Of a stretch of DNA of 51,078 nt, positions 1 through 8,176 are shown one piece after another. This stretch comes from Pseudomonadota bacterium (lineage in GTDB: Bacteria; Myxococcota_A; Polyangia; Polyangiales; Polyangiaceae), in assembly GCA_023428245.1 (NCBI GenBank), contig JAEYYX010000085.1, forward strand, positions 1 through 51,078. The letters run 5' to 3'. The notes below the pieces were generated by a model. It made no database searches and was not told the origin of the DNA. It worked only from the letters and a program-made list of their open reading frames with translations. Made by a program: the position numbers and the translations under genes. Positions within the stretch are counted from its first letter, which is position 1. The number at the start of each line of letters is the position of its first letter.

Positions 1-1
1 T

Positions 2-1429
2 CTAAGGATTGATCACATTTGTGGCGAGGCCACGGAGGGCCCAGCCGAGGCGGAGAGTCAGGAGCTTTTCGTAGCCGAGCGATAAAGTCTGCCACCCTGG
101 GGGGCCGTTGTTCTTGATGTGCCCCCCGTGGCGCGCCAGCTGCAGGAGTGCCTCACTCAGGGTTTTGGCGATTGGCGCCGGGACGGGCAGTGCATTGGCC
201 AACAGAAATAGATCGGTCTCCGAAAAGACCGTGCGCGGATCTGCATCGGGACTGTCACGCTCGAGTCCCCGCAGCAGCAGAAGGCGGTAAGCGATGGGCA
301 TAAACAGCGCCAAGACCTTCGTCAGCGCTGCGTAGGATTCGACCTGCCGCTTCTCAAACGAGCACCCTGTCTTGAGGGCCTTGAAGTAGTCCTCGATGAG
401 CCACCTGCGTCGATAGATTTCGACGACCTCCCAGGCCTTGTTCGCCGATGAGATGTCTTCGGTCGTCAGAAGGACCCATTCGATGGGTAATTCTCCCTCC
501 GGCGGGCTCGGCTCCCAAACGCGCACCACATTCACTTGGAATGGCTCGCCAGGTCCGCGCGTGTCTGGTGTGCGCGAAAACTCAACGCTCGTCGTGCCGA
601 GACAGAGCCGCGCTTCCCGGGCATTTCTACCCCAGTTCCGCTTCTTTCGCTTCGCGAAGGCCTCACCTCCAATGCGCTTTTTGCGCACTTGCACGCTCAC
701 TGCGCGCTTTGAAATCGCCTCGGCCTCAGCAATCGCTTCACCCAGAGACGTCCGCTCTCCCTCGCGGCCCACTCGTCTAGCCTTCTGGAAGGCCCGGATC
801 ACGAATCGCGAGCCTCCGTGCGCCAGCAGACTCAAGAGCTCAAAGCAATCGCCCTCGGAGTCAGTGACATGGATCACCTGAAAGCTAGCGTTCCCTCTTT
901 GCTCCTCGATTGCCTCGACGGCTTCTAGCCAACGCTCGGACTCCTTCGGCGGCTCGGCACCACGCTCCTTCACCCGCCGGGCGCCCTTCTTGGCCTTCTT
1001 CTCCCGCGTCCATGTCAACGCCTGACCCACCCCTAACGGCATACCGGTACGACCGCTCGCATACAGCGACACATGCGCCAGAAACCCATTCTTCCCTTGG
1101 GTCGTAAAGCTCAGTCCTTCTCGGCCCTCGCCCGGAAAGTCAAACTGTGTTGTGTCATGAAGCGCTAACACAGTGCCCTCGGCTCTGCATCGCTCCAACG
1201 TCCGCTCCACATGAGGCTCCAAAATGTCCTCAGCCTCGAAGGCCTGACTGTTGATGAACCGGTAGAAAGCCTCCAGCTCAGCGTCCGAGCCCATCAATCT
1301 GGGTAGCCCCTGGCTCGGCTCTTCCTCGAGCCTCCGCCCAATCCGGACCAGCCGGGCATCCCGCCGCTCATCTCCCAAGTCGCCGCCTTGATATTCATTC
1401 TCCACAGGGGGGAGCTTCCTAGCCCTCAT
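2..1429 (-). CDS. IS4-family (Tn5-like) DDE transposase
   Basis: This 475-residue protein catalyses cut-and-paste movement of the surrounding element. The N-terminal part (about 10-75) resembles the Tn5-type DNA-binding domain, with a LGDxRRDARL-like opening. The RNase H-like catalytic core follows. The first acid is D92 in HDTTQFDF and the second is D190 in VTDSEGD. The IS4 YREK signature is complete, with Y339, R342, E346 and K353 at the family spacing (Y-2-R-3-E-6-K). The reading frame is unbroken from ATG to TAG, so the protein is probably functional. The TAG lies inside the left inverted repeat, so the gene fills the element almost completely. Family assignment is secure. Activity is inferred from intact motifs only. 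Confidence 0.93.
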   Translation of the reverse strand: MRARKLPPVENEYQGGDLGDERRDARLVRIGRRLEEEPSQGLPRLMGSDAELEAFYRFINSQAFEAEDILEPHVERTLERCRAEGTVLALHDTTQFDFPGEGREGLSFTTQGKNGFLAHVSLYASGRTGMPLGVGQALTWTREKKAKKGARRVKERGAEPPKESERWLEAVEAIEEQRGNASFQVIHVTDSEGDCFELLSLLAHGGSRFVIRAFQKARRVGREGERTSLGEAIAEAEAISKRAVSVQVRKKRIGGEAFAKRKKRNWGRNAREARLCLGTTSVEFSRTPDTRGPGEPFQVNVVRVWEPSPPEGELPIEWVLLTTEDISSANKAWEVVEIYRRRWLIEDYFKALKTGCSFEKRQVESYAALTKVLALFMPIAYRLLLLRGLERDSPDADPRTVFSETDLFLLANALPVPAPIAKTLSEALLQLARHGGHIKNNGPPGWQTLSLGYEKLLTLRLGWALRGLATNVINP

Positions 1430-1487
1430 GACCCCCTTCGATCACATTCGACCGCCCCAAACAACCGATTTTGTGTTGGATCCTTAG
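2..1487 (-). mobile_element. IS4-family insertion sequence with imperfect terminal inverted repeats
   Basis: The element holds one transposase gene on the minus strand. Its left end begins CTAAGGAT at position 2. Its right end, read inward on the minus strand from 1487, also begins CTAAGGAT. The first 16 bases of the two ends match at 12 positions, as expected for IS terminal inverted repeats. The left repeat supplies the TAG stop of the transposase. A target duplication cannot be tested, because only one base lies left of the element. The exact outer ends are inferred from the repeats. Confidence 0.72.
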
Positions 1488-1595
1488 TCCATCACATCCG
1501 CCGAGTCCCAACCGAGCCTTCGACAGAGTCCAGCTTTTCACCTTGCCTCACCGCCCCCGCTGTAGCCCGGGCCCCCCGCTTTCGGCCAGGACTCG

Positions 1596-2807
1596 TTAGA
1601 GTCCCGCTTCGCTCAGCTCCGCCCGCACAAACGAAGCGAGGGAGGCGTCGCCGGCCGTGACTGTCACGTCCTCGGGTGTCTCGCGAAGCAGCCAGCGAAC
1701 CTCGTAGGTGAGCGAGGCATCCGCCGCGAGTTCCTTGTAGGCTCCTTGGTTCTCGACCTCGACGTAGGTCCCGTCCTTCGCCGAGTAGATTTCGACCTCG
1801 CCTTCCGTGGGAGCAGCTTCGCCGTTGGGTAGGTCAGCGAAGGACTTGATGAGCGTGACAATGGGCGTCGCGTGGGCGAGCCAGCCTTCCTTGCCGTCGG
1901 CATGGATCTTCCTGTCGTCCTGGACCGCCATGCCCGGGTGTTGGAACCAGGTGATGCCGCCAGCGCTCGTGACAGGCAACATCGCCATACCTGTCGGGGT
2001 GCTTGCGCTCTCGCCGGTCGGGAAGAAGGTCAGCCCGCTCTTGGGCACGCGCGTGATCTCCCAAGCGGCAAACGAAGCGCTCGCGCTGCCGACATTTTCG
2101 ATCGTGTAGACGATCGTGATGATGTCTTTCGAAGTGTCGACGCTAAAAGCCTTCTTGATCCGAACTTCCTTGCCCTCCGCGACTGTCGCGCTCGAGGATG
2201 TGAACGTGGCGGTCCCTTCGTCCACTGTGACGGTATAGGCGGCGCTGTCGATGGCGACGACCGGCGGCCAGGACCAGTCGGACTGAGGGGAGGTCCAGAA
2301 GGTCGAACCGTACTTGAAGAGATCGTCTCCGCTCGGATCCTCCGAGGGCGCCAGGGAGAGGAACTCGTTCCCGCCGGATTTCAGGGAGATAATGCGGGCG
2401 CCGCGCGTCCCGTCGACGACGAGGGTCCGCCCGGGCCAGGTGAAGGTGACGACGCCGCTGCTATTGGCGATCTCTGCGGGCTCAGCAGGGCTGCCACCGC
2501 TTCCGTCACCGCCCGTGCCACTTCCGCCAGCGCTCTCGCCGCCCGTGCCGTTTGCGGCGCCGCCGCTCGAAGTGCCGCCGCTCGCGCTCCCTCCCGTCGA
2601 AGCTCCGCCACTCTCGCTGAGTCCACCTGCGGCGGCACCACCGCTTCCGAGTGGCGCTCCTCCAGAGCCCATTCCACCCGCCGCGGCCCCGCCACTTGCG
2701 ATTCCGCCGCCGCTCCCCGTCCCGGGATCTTCCGAGCTCCCACAGGCCCCGAGGCCGAGACTGAGCAGGCTCAAGGACGAGACGACAACCCACGACAACC
2801 GGCGCAT
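1596..2807 (-). CDS. Putative surface lipoprotein, DUF4380/mutarotase-like fold
   Basis: The start at 2807 is chosen because MRRLSWVV followed by a hydrophobic stretch and LGLGAC (C22) forms a lipoprotein signal peptide. The longer frame adds 25 residues that spoil it. Mature residues of about 23-115 are a low-complexity linker rich in Gly, Ser, Ala and Thr, of the kind common on myxobacterial exported lipoproteins. The rest (about 125-403) has a TFTWPGRTLVVDG...ARIISLKSGGNEFL opening and repeated beta-strand patterns. This resembles the DUF4380 family, which has a galactose-mutarotase-like sandwich fold. No catalytic residues can be assigned, and a substrate is not known. It is probably anchored in the outer membrane. 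It diverges from deoC across 81 bases. Confidence 0.7.
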   Translation of the reverse strand: MRRLSWVVVSSLSLLSLGLGACGSSEDPGTGSGGGIASGGAAAGGMGSGGAPLGSGGAAAGGLSESGGASTGGSASGGTSSGGAANGTGGESAGGSGTGGDGSGGSPAEPAEIANSSGVVTFTWPGRTLVVDGTRGARIISLKSGGNEFLSLAPSEDPSGDDLFKYGSTFWTSPQSDWSWPPVVAIDSAAYTVTVDEGTATFTSSSATVAEGKEVRIKKAFSVDTSKDIITIVYTIENVGSASASFAAWEITRVPKSGLTFFPTGESASTPTGMAMLPVTSAGGITWFQHPGMAVQDDRKIHADGKEGWLAHATPIVTLIKSFADLPNGEAAPTEGEVEIYSAKDGTYVEVENQGAYKELAADASLTYEVRWLLRETPEDVTVTAGDASLASFVRAELSEAGL

Positions 2808-2888
2808 ACTAGCCACCCGCGCACGGTACTCCTGCTTGCGCCCCGGTTCCACACCTGAGCCGAGCTCTGCTCCGCCTCCCATTGTCCT

Positions 2889-3629
2889 ATGTCCGCCGTC
2901 GTCTCAGGCATCGCCAAGCTCCTCGATCACTCTCTCCTCGCGCCTGTTGCCAAGGAGGAAGATTTTAGGAAGGCCGTACAGATAGCCCGTCTCTATCAGA
3001 CCGCCACCGTCTGTCTCGTCCCCTATTTCGTGACCGAGGCGTCGCGGATGCTCGAGGGGACGAGTGTAGGTGTATGTTCGGTGGTCGGTTTTCCCCATGG
3101 AATGACCAGCGCTGCCATGAAGGCGAAGGAGGCGGAGCTGCTCCTGCAAAGCGGGGCGACTGAGCTCGATATGGTGGTGAACATCTCCCTCGTGAAGAGC
3201 GGCGACTTTCTTTCGGTGCGCGAGGAGCTCCGTTGGCTGCGCGACGTGACATCGTCGGCGGGCGCCAAGATCAAACTCATCTTCGAGACCTGTTACTTAG
3301 ACCACTACGAAAAGGAGATGCTCTGCGATCTGGCGAGCGAGTACTGCTTCGACTGGGTGAAGACCTCGACGGGCTTTGGCTCGGCTGGCGCGACCCTCGA
3401 CGACGTTCGCTTGATGCGCGCCCGCGCCGAACCTCACGTCCAGGTGAAGGCGTCGGGAGGCATCCGAACTCTCGATGATGTTCTCGCCTACCGAGCGGCT
3501 GGAGCCACGCGGATCGGAACGAGCGGCACCGTCCAGATCCTGAGAGAAGCGCGTGAAAGGGAAGGTCTTCCTCCCCTCGAGCTCGGGGCCGACGAACCAG
3601 CCTTCGACTACGGCGGACGTCCCACCTGA
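2889..3629 (+). CDS. deoC: Deoxyribose-phosphate aldolase
   Basis: The enzyme cleaves 2-deoxyribose-5-phosphate to acetaldehyde and glyceraldehyde-3-phosphate in cytosolic deoxynucleoside catabolism. At 246 residues it fits the class I TIM-barrel family. Key residues are present: D94 in ELDMVVN, the Schiff-base lysine K158 in KTSTGF, and the second lysine K187 in VKASGG. The phosphate-binding IGTSG motif lies near residue 210. The chosen ATG lacks a clear Shine-Dalgarno, but the family N-terminus (IAKLLDHSLL) follows at once. The next gene, an ABM monooxygenase, starts 41 bases downstream, followed by an iron alcohol dehydrogenase, which suggests a three-gene unit. Confidence 0.93.
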   Translation: MSAVVSGIAKLLDHSLLAPVAKEEDFRKAVQIARLYQTATVCLVPYFVTEASRMLEGTSVGVCSVVGFPHGMTSAAMKAKEAELLLQSGATELDMVVNISLVKSGDFLSVREELRWLRDVTSSAGAKIKLIFETCYLDHYEKEMLCDLASEYCFDWVKTSTGFGSAGATLDDVRLMRARAEPHVQVKASGGIRTLDDVLAYRAAGATRIGTSGTVQILREAREREGLPPLELGADEPAFDYGGRPT

Positions 3630-3670
3630 CTCTCGACCTCGCGGCGACGCGGTGGTCTGATGGGCGGGCC

Positions 3671-3976
3671 ATGCTCATTGTCATTGTGGATGTCCTCGTC
3701 AAGCCCGGCTCTCGCGAGGAGTTCATCGCCATTACGGAAGAGAACGCGCGCGAGAGTCGAAAGGAGCCGGGCATTGCCCGCTTCGATCTGCTCGCGGACG
3801 AGGCGAACCCCGACCACTTTCAGCTCATCGAGGTCTATCGGACCAATGACGCGCCCGCCGCCCACAAACAGACGGCTCATTACAATCGATGGCGTGAGCT
3901 CGCGGAACCTCTGATGCAGAGGCCCCGTTCGAGTCAACGCTTTTCGAACATCTCCCCGGACGACAGCGACTTCTGA
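3671..3976 (+). CDS. ABM-domain putative quinol monooxygenase
   Basis: This 101-residue protein is one ferredoxin-like ABM (antibiotic biosynthesis monooxygenase) domain of the YgiN/LsrG type. It opens with the strand MLIVIVDVLVKPGSREEF. It has the typical helix with EPGIARFDLL, the strand FQLIEVY, and the H-x-QTAHYNRW helix near residues 70-77. Family members are cofactor-free dimers acting on quinols or small reactive carbonyl compounds. The actual substrate is unknown. It lies 41 bases after deoC and 12 bases before the iron alcohol dehydrogenase, so the three are probably cotranscribed. LsrG beside a DeoC-fold aldolase is known from AI-2 catabolism, but no other lsr gene is present here. 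Confidence 0.85.
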   Translation: MLIVIVDVLVKPGSREEFIAITEENARESRKEPGIARFDLLADEANPDHFQLIEVYRTNDAPAAHKQTAHYNRWRELAEPLMQRPRSSQRFSNISPDDSDF

Positions 3977-3988
3977 GCGGAGCAGAGG

Positions 3989-5137
3989 GTGGATTTCTCC
4001 TTCGAGACGGCGGGTCGCGTCCTTTTTGGAGCGGGGCGACGAAGAGAGCTCCCCGAGCTCGCTCTGAACCTCGGCAAGGCGCCGCTTGTGCTTTTCGGGC
4101 GCGACCAAGGCCGAGTGCAGTTCTTGATCGATGAGCTCTCGGAGCGAGGCGCAAGGCCGGAGGTAGGTTCGGTGAGCGGCGAGCCGAGCGTCGCGCGAGT
4201 GCTCGACCTCACCGAGCTCGCCCGGGCCGCGGAGCGAGATGTCATCATCGCCGTCGGAGGAGGTAGCGTCATCGACGCTGCCAAGGCGGTCGCTGCGCTC
4301 CACGCGAACCCCGGACATCCGCTCGACTACCTCGAGGTGGTCGGTGCGGGAAAGCCGCTCAAGAGTCCCTCGCTGCCTGTCATCGCTGTTCCGACCACGG
4401 CGGGGACGGGCGCGGAAGTGACGAAAAATGCCGTCATCGACGTGCCCGAGAAGGAGGTCAAAGTTAGCTTGCGCAGCGCGACCATGTTGCCTCCCGTAGC
4501 GCTGCTCGATCCTGAGCTGACGCTCAGCGTGCCTCCGGACATCACGCGCGCGACAGGCTTTGACGCCCTGACTCAGGTCATCGAACCTTTCCTCTCTTCC
4601 GCTCGGACTCCGATGACCGACGCTTTGTGTCGCGAAGGGATTCGGCGAGGCGCCGCTGCGCTACCGAGTGTGCTCCGCGATGGCTCCGATCTCGAGGCGC
4701 GTTCAGAGATGATGCTCACGAGTTTGTTCGGCGGCATGGCGCTCGCCAACGCCAAGCTCGGCGCGGTGCACGGGTTCGCGGGCCCTCTCGGAGGCCTCAG
4801 CCACGCGCCCCACGGAGCCCTTTGCGCGGCGCTGCTGCCAGCGTCTTTGCGCGTCAATCTTCGGGCGCTTCGAGCGCGGGGAGAGGCCCGTCACCTCGAG
4901 CGATTCCGGGAGCTCGCAGTCCTCCTCACTGGGGAACAGAACGCTCAGCCGGAGGACGCGGTCTTTCGGATCGAAGAGCTGACGAAAGAGCTCGGAGTCG
5001 TGCCGCTCTCTGGGCTCGGGGTGTCGCGGGAGCTCGCCTTGCGTTCGGTCCCGATGGCTCGAAGAGCGAGCAGTATGAAAGGCAATCCCATCGAGCTCAC
5101 CGACGAGGAGCTCGAGGAGCTCGTCACGTCCGCTTAG
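3989..5137 (+). CDS. Iron-containing (group III) alcohol dehydrogenase
   Basis: This 382-residue NAD(P)-dependent dehydrogenase of the Fe-ADH superfamily interconverts an alcohol and an aldehyde or ketone. The nucleotide-binding GGGSVID motif lies at 90-96, and the family signature PTTAGTGAEVTKNAVI at about 135-150. Metal ligands D192, H261 and H275 are visible. The fourth ligand is replaced by Q196 (DALTQVIE, where FucO-type enzymes have DALTHAIE). GTG at 3989 is the start, 12 bases after the monooxygenase stop. The final codon overlaps the convergent transporter stop. Next to deoC, acetaldehyde is a conceivable substrate, but this is inference only. Confidence 0.9.
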   Translation: MDFSFETAGRVLFGAGRRRELPELALNLGKAPLVLFGRDQGRVQFLIDELSERGARPEVGSVSGEPSVARVLDLTELARAAERDVIIAVGGGSVIDAAKAVAALHANPGHPLDYLEVVGAGKPLKSPSLPVIAVPTTAGTGAEVTKNAVIDVPEKEVKVSLRSATMLPPVALLDPELTLSVPPDITRATGFDALTQVIEPFLSSARTPMTDALCREGIRRGAAALPSVLRDGSDLEARSEMMLTSLFGGMALANAKLGAVHGFAGPLGGLSHAPHGALCAALLPASLRVNLRALRARGEARHLERFRELAVLLTGEQNAQPEDAVFRIEELTKELGVVPLSGLGVSRELALRSVPMARRASSMKGNPIELTDEELEELVTSA

Positions 5138-6111
5138 GCCGAGCCGGTTTCGCTGGCAGCCTTTTCGGCGCGCTCGGCGTACTTCTGTGCGATGAAGGCG
5201 CAGACGAAGAGCTGAAGCTGATGGAAGAGCATGAGCGGGACCACGATCGCGCTCAGAGAACTCGCCGGAAAAAGCACTTTGGCCATCGGGATCCCGCTCG
5301 CCATACTCTTCTTCGAGCCACAGAAGACGACGGCGATCTCTTCGCCTCGCGGCAGGCCCAAAGCGCGACTCACGAGAAAAGTGAAGGCGAGTACGATACC
5401 GAGCAAGACAGCGCTCAGGAGCAGTAGGAGAGCGATCTCGAGCAGGCTCACGTCGTGAAATACGCCGCTCCGAGCTCCCTCACTGAAGGCGGAATAGACG
5501 ATGAGCAGGATTGAGCCGCGATCGAACCAGGAGACGATGAGCTTTTTTTCCTCGAGCAGTTCCGACAGCCAAGGGCGCGCGAGCTGTCCAACACCAAAGG
5601 GAACGAGGATCTGAAGCGAAATGGCGAGGACAGCGCCTTCATTGGTCGGGACGTTGTCGCCGACGCCGAGCACCAAGGAGGTCAGGAGCGGTGTGAGCAA
5701 GACCCCAAGCAGGTTTGAGATCGTCGCGCCGGAGAGGGCGGCGGCGACGTCGCCGCGCGCAATGGACGTAAAAGCGATCGAAGACTGCACCGTCGACGGC
5801 AGCACACTCAAATAGAGGACGCCGATCTTCCAAGGCCCCTCGAGCACAGGACCGAGCAGCCAAGCCGTCAGCACACCGAGCAGAGGAAAGACGAGGTAGG
5901 TCGTCAGCAGCATCAAGAGCTGCGGCGGGTAGCGGCGCATGGCGTCCAGCACCTCGCGCGCTCGCAGGCGTGCCCCGTAGAGGAAGAAGAGGCCAAAGAT
6001 CGCCGCATCGACGCCGAATTCGATCGCGACGTGCGCGGCGCCTTCGGCGGGAAAGAGAAACGCGAGCGCGACCATCCCTCCCAAGAGGGCAAGGTACGGA
6101 TCGATCTTCAT
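5134..6111 (-). CDS. BASS/SBF-like transporter (YfeH type)
   Basis: This 325-residue inner-membrane protein has about nine to ten hydrophobic segments from residue 5 to about 310. It resembles the SBF-like branch of the bile acid:sodium symporter superfamily (YfeH type). Typical features are the broken-helix region with LSVLPSTVQSSIAFTSIARG near residues 100-120 and the later VVFCGSKKSMASGIPMA segment, both matching conserved crossover helices. The substrate is unknown and probably an organic anion. It follows queD on the same strand after 30 bases, so the two may be cotranscribed. Its stop overlaps the stop of the convergent dehydrogenase. Confidence 0.87.
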   Translation of the reverse strand: MKIDPYLALLGGMVALAFLFPAEGAAHVAIEFGVDAAIFGLFFLYGARLRAREVLDAMRRYPPQLLMLLTTYLVFPLLGVLTAWLLGPVLEGPWKIGVLYLSVLPSTVQSSIAFTSIARGDVAAALSGATISNLLGVLLTPLLTSLVLGVGDNVPTNEGAVLAISLQILVPFGVGQLARPWLSELLEEKKLIVSWFDRGSILLIVYSAFSEGARSGVFHDVSLLEIALLLLLSAVLLGIVLAFTFLVSRALGLPRGEEIAVVFCGSKKSMASGIPMAKVLFPASSLSAIVVPLMLFHQLQLFVCAFIAQKYAERAEKAASETGSA

Positions 6112-6141
6112 CTCGGGCGTCCTCGACTGGACGTGCGCTTG

Positions 6142-6690
6142 TCAGCGCGGCACGAAGTATTCCGCGGCGCTCTCCGTCGGATGGAGAGTTTCGACAACGC
6201 GCGCTGAGACGACCCGCACGCGCTCGTCGCCGACCGTCGCCGCCGCCGCAGCGGCGAGCCACTCGGCGAGGCGCTCGGAGGTCGGTGTGAAAGGAAACAC
6301 CGCGACCTTGATGTTCGCGGGCCAGTGATTGCGAGCGCCGGCGAGACCGTGCTCATCTTCTCCGAAGCCAGGCTGACGCTCGCCTTGGGTGCCCTGGACC
6401 TTCTCGCGGGAGGCGAAGAGGATCGAGCCGAGGTTCGCCAGGGCCTCACGGCTCTCGTCGAAGCTTTCTTGACCGAGCGCGAGGCTGTGATCGAGCAGCC
6501 TGTGACAAGGAGTGAGCAGCCGCTCGTGCAGGACATCGAAATCGATGACGAAACCTTGATGGTCCAGAGTTTTCGCCTCGAGGGTCACCTGAAAAAGCCA
6601 AGTGTGCCCGTGGAGGGAAATGCAAGGACCGAGGTGCCCCCGGACGTGGTGCGCGAAGTGAATGAAGATACCGTCTGTGACGCGGTACAC
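6142..6690 (-). CDS. queD: 6-carboxytetrahydropterin synthase family protein
   Basis: The protein belongs to the 6-pyruvoyltetrahydropterin synthase / QueD family, which makes 6-carboxytetrahydropterin from dihydroneopterin triphosphate for queuosine synthesis. Zinc-ligand and catalytic residues are seen: FAHH near 12-15, C23, H27 and H29 in CISLHGH, D67-H68 in LDHSLAL, and a late VVETLHPTES motif. At 182 residues it is longer than the usual 120 or so. The extra length is a central insert at about 75-130. GTG at 6690 is the start because AGGAG lies six bases upstream. No other queuosine gene is in the window, so a biopterin-type or other pterin role remains possible. Confidence 0.82.
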   Translation of the reverse strand: MYRVTDGIFIHFAHHVRGHLGPCISLHGHTWLFQVTLEAKTLDHQGFVIDFDVLHERLLTPCHRLLDHSLALGQESFDESREALANLGSILFASREKVQGTQGERQPGFGEDEHGLAGARNHWPANIKVAVFPFTPTSERLAEWLAAAAAATVGDERVRVVSARVVETLHPTESAAEYFVPR

Positions 6691-6857
6691 TGAAATCTCC
6701 TGCTTGGGTCCCTAGCAGAACTGTCCATATCCGCCAATTTCGCCTTTTCTCCTTGGCTTTCCTCGGACGACAACCGGACTACACTCCGGGCGCGCGCGGC
6801 TCTTTTCCGGCTCTTCGTCGACGAGCTCGCGAAAGCGGCCTCTCCGAGAGCGAAACG

Positions 6858-7652
6858 ATGCGTCAATACCTCGAACTGCTCGAGCTTCTGCTCGAGACCG
6901 GAACTCGCAAAGAAGATCGAACTGGCGTCGGGACCCTGAGCCGATTTGGCCATCAGATGCGCTTCGACTTGAGCCGCGGCTTCCCCCTTCTGACGACGAA
7001 GAAGCTCCACACCCGCTCGATCATCGTGGAGCTCCTCTGGTTTTTGCGGGGCGACACCAACGTCCGCTACCTGCAGGAGAACAAGGTCACCATTTGGGAC
7101 GAGTGGGCGCGGGAAGATGGCGAGCTCGGCCCTGTCTATGGGAAGCAGTGGCGCTCCTGGAGCGCACCCGAGGGCCGCAGCATCGATCAGATCGAGAATC
7201 TTGTCCGCATGCTCCGGACCAATCCTGACTCGCGTCGCCTGATCGTGAGCGCCTGGAACGTCGCCGACATTGAGCAGATGGCGCTACCTCCTTGTCACTG
7301 CCTGTTCCAGTTCTACGTCGCCGGCGGGCGCCTCTCATGTCAGCTCTATCAAAGGAGCGCGGACGTCTTCTTGGGCGTTCCTTTCAACATCGCCTCCTAC
7401 GCGCTCCTGACCATGATGCTCGCGCAGGTGACGGGTCTCTTGCCGGGTGAGTTTGTTCACACCTTTGGCGACGTTCATCTCTATCTGAATCACATCGAGC
7501 AGGCCAAAGAGCAGCTCTCGCGGGAGCCGAAGGAGCTCCCGTCGCTGAAGATGAATCCGAACGTCAAAGACATCTTCGGGTTCCGCTTCGACGATTTCTC
7601 GATCGAAGGTTACGATCCGTATCCTGCGATCAAAGCCCCCGTAGCGGTGTGA
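6858..7652 (+). CDS. thyA: Thymidylate synthase
   Basis: ThyA methylates dUMP to dTMP using methylene-tetrahydrofolate, producing dihydrofolate. The start at 6858 gives 264 residues, the same length as the E. coli enzyme, and the expected MRQYLELLELLLETG N-terminus with a GAGAG-like site just upstream. The catalytic cysteine is C146 in LPPCHCLFQFYV. The RTGVGTLSRFG phosphate-binding loop is at 21-31, and the YQRSADVFLGVPFNIASYA segment is intact. The C-terminus ends in IKAPVAV, as in typical ThyA. The stop overlaps or abuts the next gene, folA, which regenerates tetrahydrofolate from the product, so the two are translationally and metabolically paired. Confidence 0.98.
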   Translation: MRQYLELLELLLETGTRKEDRTGVGTLSRFGHQMRFDLSRGFPLLTTKKLHTRSIIVELLWFLRGDTNVRYLQENKVTIWDEWAREDGELGPVYGKQWRSWSAPEGRSIDQIENLVRMLRTNPDSRRLIVSAWNVADIEQMALPPCHCLFQFYVAGGRLSCQLYQRSADVFLGVPFNIASYALLTMMLAQVTGLLPGEFVHTFGDVHLYLNHIEQAKEQLSREPKELPSLKMNPNVKDIFGFRFDDFSIEGYDPYPAIKAPVAV

Positions 7653-7654
7653 CG

Positions 7655-8176
7655 ATGCTCGTCAGTTTGATCGCAGCTGTTGCACGAAACGGCGTCATAG
7701 GCCGCGAGAACCAACTCCCGTTTCGGTTGGCCGATGACATGCGCCATTTCGTCCGCACCACGCGCGGTCACACGGTGATCTCCGGTCGGTTGAACTTCGA
7801 TGCGATGGGCCGTGCGCTGCCCGGACGAACGAACCTCGTGGTGAGTCGCGACCCGAGCTACGTGCGTCCGGATGTCTCGACCGTGCCGTCCGTTGAAGAA
7901 GCGCTTCGCCGGGCCCACGAGGGAGGCGAGACGGAAGCGTTTGTGATCGGAGGCGGCCAGATTTACGCGCTCACGCTCCCCTATGCGGACCGGTTCTATC
8001 GGACGCGGGTCCTCGCGGACGTGCCCGGTGATGTCTTTTTCCCCGAGTTCGATGAGTCCGAATTCGAGCTCGAGGTCCTGAGCGAACACGAACGCGACGA
8101 GAAGAATGAACACCCATTCCGCATCGAGCTCCTTACGCGTCGCGGCCCGGCGCGTCCGCTGCCCACCTCTCAATAG
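7655..8176 (+). CDS. folA: Dihydrofolate reductase
   Basis: The protein reduces dihydrofolate to tetrahydrofolate with NADPH. ATG at 7655 gives the standard N-terminus MLVSLIAAVARNGVIG. A GTG at 7649 overlapping the thyA stop (GTGA) would add two residues and cannot be excluded. The substrate-binding stretch LPFRLADDM contains the active-site acid about 27 residues in. The usual tryptophan of the LPW motif is phenylalanine here. The GRALPGRTNLVVSR cofactor region and the IGGGQIYA glycine pair are present. At about 173 residues it matches the chromosomal FolA size. Its end overlaps the convergent transporter by seven bases. Confidence 0.96.
   Translation: MLVSLIAAVARNGVIGRENQLPFRLADDMRHFVRTTRGHTVISGRLNFDAMGRALPGRTNLVVSRDPSYVRPDVSTVPSVEEALRRAHEGGETEAFVIGGGQIYALTLPYADRFYRTRVLADVPGDVFFPEFDESEFELEVLSEHERDEKNEHPFRIELLTRRGPARPLPTSQ

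Noticed and set aside
10..18. GATCACATT here and again at 1440-1448, considered as a target-site duplication of the IS.
   Set aside because: Both copies lie inside the element between the inverted repeats, so they cannot be a target duplication.
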